Assembly: GCA_026128865.1 (NCBI GenBank)
Contig: JAHCJE010000013.1
Span: 1 to 39,433, forward strand
Direction of reading: 5' to 3'
Length of the DNA stretch: 39,433 nucleotides
Source of the DNA: Phycisphaeraceae bacterium
Lineage (GTDB): Bacteria > Planctomycetota > Phycisphaerae > Phycisphaerales > UBA1924
Below, piece after piece: positions 36,142 through 39,433 of the stretch (positions are counted from its first letter, which is position 1; each line of letters starts with the position of its first letter). The notes under the pieces are model-generated. The model saw nothing but the letters and a program-made list of their open reading frames with translations. It searched no databases and was not told the DNA's origin. The translations under genes were made by a program, and so were the position numbers.

Positions 36142-36918
36142 TTACGTTCGTCCCACGACCAGCACGATGAAACTCGCGTCCACCTCGTCGCCGCTCTCGA
36201 TCGGCGTCGCGTAGACGTTGCCCTCGTCGTCCACGGCGTCGGGGACGTGATCGTGGACCTCGGTGCTTGGGAAGCCCGCCTCGGTCATCGCGTCGCGCAG
36301 TTCCGGCACGCTCCACAATCTCCAGCGGTAGACGAATGCGTCGTGCATGGTCTGCTCGACCTCGCCGCCCCGGTCCACGCGGAAGTGCAGGGCGTTGACG
36401 ACCATTCCGGTCAGGGGGTCGGCCTCGCGCTGCTCCCATGTGTAGCGGACGCGGCGGTCGTCGTCGGTCCAGTGGTCGCGTTCGACGCTGCCGACGAGGA
36501 AGGCCGTCTCGCCGCCGTAGGTGTCGCAGACGAACACGCCGCCGGGATTCAGGCGCGAGCGGGCGTGGCGCAGGTACGCGAGCAGTTGGTCGCGCGTGTG
36601 CAGTTCGCCGATGGAGAAGTTGCCGACGAAGATGACGTCGGCGTCGTGCTCGCCGGGCCGCGTTGCCGTGCGCACGTCGCCGACGATCTTGAGCACGCGT
36701 GGGTCGTCGCCGTGCGTGTGCAGCGTCTCGGCGTCGAGGTCCACGGCGATCGCGCGCCCGCCCTCGACCCGCTCGACCCAGAGGTGCGAGAGCGCGGCCG
36801 TGCCGGCGAAGTCCTCGCCCAGCACGCGCGGCTGGCCGCCGTGCACGACGCGCAGCAGCGGCACCGCGTGGCGCGGCGACTGGACGCAGCGTTCGTAGAG
36901 GTCGTGGCGGGAGAGCAT
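36142..36918 (-). CDS. SAM-dependent methyltransferase
   Basis: The 258-residue product has a class I methyltransferase fold. The motif I region is VLGEDFAGTAALSHLWVE (a DFAG variant of the usual ExGxGxG), the acidic strand-2 end is AIAVDLDAETLH, then VRTATRPGEHDADVIFVGNFSIGELHT and LNPGGVFVCDTYGGE. A beta-rich insertion (RVRYTWEQREADPLTGMVV, ALHFRVDRGGE) and WSVPELRDAMTEAGF follow, as in small-molecule methyltransferases. Acceptor unknown. Its stop codon touches the 28-bp repeat unit, and a 20-bp dyad lies 31 bp upstream of its start. Confidence 0.85.
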   Translation of the reverse strand: MLSRHDLYERCVQSPRHAVPLLRVVHGGQPRVLGEDFAGTAALSHLWVERVEGGRAIAVDLDAETLHTHGDDPRVLKIVGDVRTATRPGEHDADVIFVGNFSIGELHTRDQLLAYLRHARSRLNPGGVFVCDTYGGETAFLVGSVERDHWTDDDRRVRYTWEQREADPLTGMVVNALHFRVDRGGEVEQTMHDAFVYRWRLWSVPELRDAMTEAGFPSTEVHDHVPDAVDDEGNVYATPIESGDEVDASFIVLVVGRT

Positions 36919-36948
36919 GGCGACAGTGGACAGTTGACGGTGGACATC

Positions 36949-36968
36949 CGGAGCAACCAGTTGCTCCG
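36949..36968. promoter_or_regulatory. Dyad upstream of the methyltransferase gene
   Basis: CGGAGCAAC-CA-GTTGCTCCG has 9-bp perfect arms with a 2-bp centre, a layout that fits a dimeric DNA-binding protein better than an RNA hairpin. It lies 31 bp before the start codon at 36918, in the 99-bp gap after the permease gene. No regulator can be named. Confidence 0.45.
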
Positions 36969-37017
36969 CTTGGAAGCGCCTCCGGCTTTTCTCCTCCCTC
37001 CGGCCTTCGGCCTTCCC

Positions 37018-38412
37018 TCACGCCATTCGCACCCAGCGGATGAGCGTCCTGAAGTTGGGCGGCTTTCCGAACATGAGCAGGCCGACTCGGAAGACTTTGG
37101 CCGCGGCCCACACCGAGAGGTACGCCCCGGCGGCGCTCACGCCTATCGACAGCAGAACCTGCCACGTCGGGATGACGTCCGCCTGCGTGCTTGTCAGGCG
37201 CATGACCATGGCGAACGGACTCATCGGGGGGACGAGGCTCAGCACGACCGAGAGCGTCGAGTTCGGGTCGCGCGTGATCGGAAGCCACAGGATGTAGGGC
37301 AGCATCACGACGATCATCACCGGCCCCATCAGCGACTGCGCCTCGCGCATCTCGTTGACCGCGCTCCCGACCGCCGCCATGAACGACGCCAGCATCAGGT
37401 ACGCCAGCACGAAGAAGACGAACAGGTAGAGCAGTTTGACAGGCCCGATCAGGTCCATGAGCCCGAACGCCGCCAGCGCACCCGTGCCCAGTCCCGTGTA
37501 CATGAACAGCAGGACGAATCCGACCCCCATCTGACCGAGGATCTTCCCGGTCATCAGCTGCATGGGCGAGACCGCGCTGAGCAGCACCTCGACGACGCGG
37601 CTCGACTTCTCCTCGACCGTCGTCGTCAGCAGGTACTGCCCGCCGACCATCGCCGAGATCATCAGCAGCAGGATGAAGCCGAACGGCAGCATTGCAGTGA
37701 GTTCCTGCGTGGACTTCCGTTCACCCGTGGCGGTCACCTCCCTCGTCTGCGCGGCCGCGACCGTGGTCAAACGACGGATTTCCTCGGGAGAGAAACCGTT
37801 CGCTTGGTAGCGTTCGCGCAGGATCGCGGCGTTCAGGCCGGAGCGGATCTCACTGATAATGCGATCATCCAGCTTGGGGCGGACGAACAGCTCATAACCA
37901 CCGAATGAGTCCGCATCGGGAGCACGAATCACCGCGTCCGGGGCGAGCACGGCGATCGCGAGGCGCCGTTCGTCGCCTCCGGTCGGACTGAGGAGCGCTT
38001 TCTCAGCATCCAGGTCGGTCCCCGCCGCGAGCGGCACGACGTGAAACGTTGGTATCTCGCCTGCCGCGGCGGCGATAGCCGCCTTCGCCGGGGCAGAGTC
38101 CTCTTGCCCTCCCCCTCCGATAGGTCCGAGTTGCTCCATCTGCTCGGCAACAGCCTGAACGGTCCGATTCCGCCTCGCGGCGACGGCCTCTGCTGAGAGT
38201 TCCCGTTCGACGGCAGAGAGCAGCACGCCCGAGCGGTCCAGTACGGCGACGTCGCCTTCAACGGAAGGGCCTTTCGCAGCCATGACCAGCATCACGATGA
38301 CCGGGATCATCGCGATGAACGCCAGCGGCACCACGACCGCGCCGATGATGAAGCCCTTTGTCAGCGCGGTCGACACGAACTCCCGCCAGGCCACAGCGAG
38401 CACGCGATTCAT
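37018..38412 (-). CDS. ABC-2 type permease (NatB-like)
   Basis: This 464-residue membrane protein has one N-terminal helix (about 21-45, FIIGAVVVPLAFIAMIPVIVML), a large soluble domain (about 50-235) and a C-terminal bundle of five to six helices beginning MLPFGFILLLMISAMVGGQYL. The conserved cytoplasmic EEKSSRVVEVLLSAVSPMQLMTGKILGQ is the hallmark of NatB/YhaP exporters. Its ATG overlaps the stop of the ATPase gene by four bases (ATGA), so the two are translationally coupled and form one transporter. NatAB in Bacillus exports sodium; similar pairs handle drugs or lipids, so the substrate here is open. Confidence 0.92.
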   Translation of the reverse strand: MNRVLAVAWREFVSTALTKGFIIGAVVVPLAFIAMIPVIVMLVMAAKGPSVEGDVAVLDRSGVLLSAVERELSAEAVAARRNRTVQAVAEQMEQLGPIGGGGQEDSAPAKAAIAAAAGEIPTFHVVPLAAGTDLDAEKALLSPTGGDERRLAIAVLAPDAVIRAPDADSFGGYELFVRPKLDDRIISEIRSGLNAAILRERYQANGFSPEEIRRLTTVAAAQTREVTATGERKSTQELTAMLPFGFILLLMISAMVGGQYLLTTTVEEKSSRVVEVLLSAVSPMQLMTGKILGQMGVGFVLLFMYTGLGTGALAAFGLMDLIGPVKLLYLFVFFVLAYLMLASFMAAVGSAVNEMREAQSLMGPVMIVVMLPYILWLPITRDPNSTLSVVLSLVPPMSPFAMVMRLTSTQADVIPTWQVLLSIGVSAAGAYLSVWAAAKVFRVGLLMFGKPPNFRTLIRWVRMA

Positions 38413-39401
38413 CGGTCCCCCTTCCCGGCCGCGACGGCCTCCGCCTCGCCTCGCAACTCCGCCCGCAGCACGGATTCCTCTTCATTACCCGCCGATCCCT
38501 GCACGATCTCGATGAACACGTCCTCCAGCGTCGGACGCCGCAACTCGACCCGCGACACCGGCGCGGCCTCCACGATCGCCCGGATCGCCGCGTGCGGGTC
38601 GTGCCCGTGCTCCAGCGACACCTCCAGCGCTCCATCAACGCGCGCCACCGATCGCACGCCCGCCAGCCCCGCCAGCACGCTCTCGGCTGAGCCGTCCAGC
38701 GGCTCGACCAGCACCGTGTGCGGGTCGAAGCGGGCCTTGATCTCGGGCAGGCTCGCGTCCAGCACTTTCCGTCCCTTGTTGATCATCACGATGTGCTCGC
38801 AGATCTGCTCCGCCTGCGGCATGACGTGCGTCGAAAAGATCACGGTCCGTCCGGCGGCGTGCTGCTCGCGGATCAGGTCGCGCAGCAGCCGCGTGTTCAC
38901 GGGGTCCAGCCCGCTGAACGGCTCGTCGAGGATCAGCAGTTCCGGCTCGTGCAGCACCGCGGAGATGAACTGCACCTTCTGCTGCATGCCCTTGGAGAGT
39001 TCCTCGCACCGCTTGCGCTCGCAGTCGGCCAGGTCCATCCGCTCCAGCCACGCCCGGACCTTCGCGTCCAGCCCGCGCCCCGGCACGCCCTTGAGCCGAC
39101 CCATGTGCCGCAGGAACGCCCCGACCCTCATCTTTTTGTAGACGCCCCGCTCCTCGGGCAGATAGCCGATGCGGTCCTTGCTCTCGACCGCCGACGGCCG
39201 CCCGAGCACGGACAACTGCCCGGCGTCCGGGAAGAGGATGGCCATGACCATCCGGATGGTCGTCGTTTTGCCGGCTCCGTTCGGTCCGATGAACCCGTAG
39301 AGCGCGCCCTGCGGGACGGTCAGGTTCATGTCGATCACGGCCTGCTTCGGGCCGAACGACTTGCTCACGCCCCGCATCACGATGGCATCGGTCACGGCCA
39401 C
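38409..39401 (-). CDS. ABC transporter ATP-binding protein (NatA-like)
   Basis: The 330-residue ATPase has Walker A GPNGAGKTTTIR near residue 38, signature ELSKGMQQKVQF, Walker B LLILDEPFSGLDP with the catalytic Glu, and the H-loop STHVMP. After about residue 225 a C-terminal domain typical of NatA/CcmA-like DUF4162 ATPases follows (HTVLVEPLDGSAESVLAGL, RRPTLEDVFIEIV). The start is GTG 39401; a second GTG at 39395, with GGGG at a better distance, is possible. It drives the permease encoded directly downstream. The 32 bp beyond it to the window edge show no further gene. Confidence 0.95.
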   Translation of the reverse strand: MAVTDAIVMRGVSKSFGPKQAVIDMNLTVPQGALYGFIGPNGAGKTTTIRMVMAILFPDAGQLSVLGRPSAVESKDRIGYLPEERGVYKKMRVGAFLRHMGRLKGVPGRGLDAKVRAWLERMDLADCERKRCEELSKGMQQKVQFISAVLHEPELLILDEPFSGLDPVNTRLLRDLIREQHAAGRTVIFSTHVMPQAEQICEHIVMINKGRKVLDASLPEIKARFDPHTVLVEPLDGSAESVLAGLAGVRSVARVDGALEVSLEHGHDPHAAIRAIVEAAPVSRVELRRPTLEDVFIEIVQGSAGNEEESVLRAELRGEAEAVAAGKGDR

Positions 39402-39433
39402 CCCTTTCGCGCCCGGTTTCCGTCCGCCGGGCC

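Noticed and set aside
36976-37017. Pyrimidine-rich GGCCTTC tandem repeats after the permease stop, considered as a terminator
   Set aside because: The possible stem is only 4 bp and no T-run follows on the minus strand.

Overview
The window looks like chromosomal DNA of a GC-rich member of the Planctomycetota, most likely a Phycisphaerae-type lineage. This is inferred from several signs together: an N-terminal LEPRQLLAA motif on a large exported protein, a PEP-CTERM-like C-terminus, a CGYDLTGL...CPECG zinc-ribbon membrane protein, a one-transmembrane Ser/Thr kinase, and short scattered operons with frequent strand switches. I saw no tRNA, rRNA, CRISPR array, transposase or phage gene. The only mobile-type element I can support is an intein.

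Layout. 1-5161 (minus): start of an exported S1/P1-nuclease-like protein, then truD and a PcrA/UvrD helicase whose motif III is split by a 367-residue intein. 5319-7810 (plus): a promoter and membrane-anchored kinase, then infC, which probably starts at an AUC codon. 7861-13358: a lone MacB-like permease, a small conserved protein, argH, a secreted propeller-like protein and a zinc alcohol dehydrogenase. 13437-16831 (minus): a metal/redox cluster of copper-type P-ATPase, a MarR regulator with its own operator, and a CPVC thioredoxin-fold protein. 17004-20810 (plus): a tight operon of fused homoaconitase-like enzyme, DUF4287/SRPBCC-like protein and homoisocitrate/isocitrate dehydrogenase-like enzyme. 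20863-27277: a PEP-CTERM protein, a DUF2934 protein, a 1320-residue exported glycosidase-like protein ending in a seven-unit propeller, and a methyltransferase.

27281-29867 (minus) is a compact operon: Dabb protein, 2,4-diaminopentanoate-dehydrogenase-like enzyme and alpha-oxoamine synthase. 30073-31588 (plus) holds an RRM protein, with a leader hairpin that covers its Shine-Dalgarno sequence, and a fatty acid desaturase. 31673-33972 carries a beta-ureidopropionase/hydantoinase pair, meeting a Gfo/Idh/MocA-like oxidoreductase head-on. 35057-35566 is RNase P RNA with a strong terminator. 35582-36126 is a zinc-ribbon membrane gene bracketed by a perfect 28-bp inverted repeat. 36142-39401 (minus) holds a methyltransferase and a NatAB-like ABC exporter.

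Most interesting: the intein; the fungal-type homoaconitase operon; the oxoamine synthase/diaminopentanoate-dehydrogenase pair; the MarR operator that overlaps its own start codon; the RRM leader hairpin; the AUC start of infC; and the inverted repeat bracketing a single gene. All function calls rest on motif recognition by eye; no database search was run.
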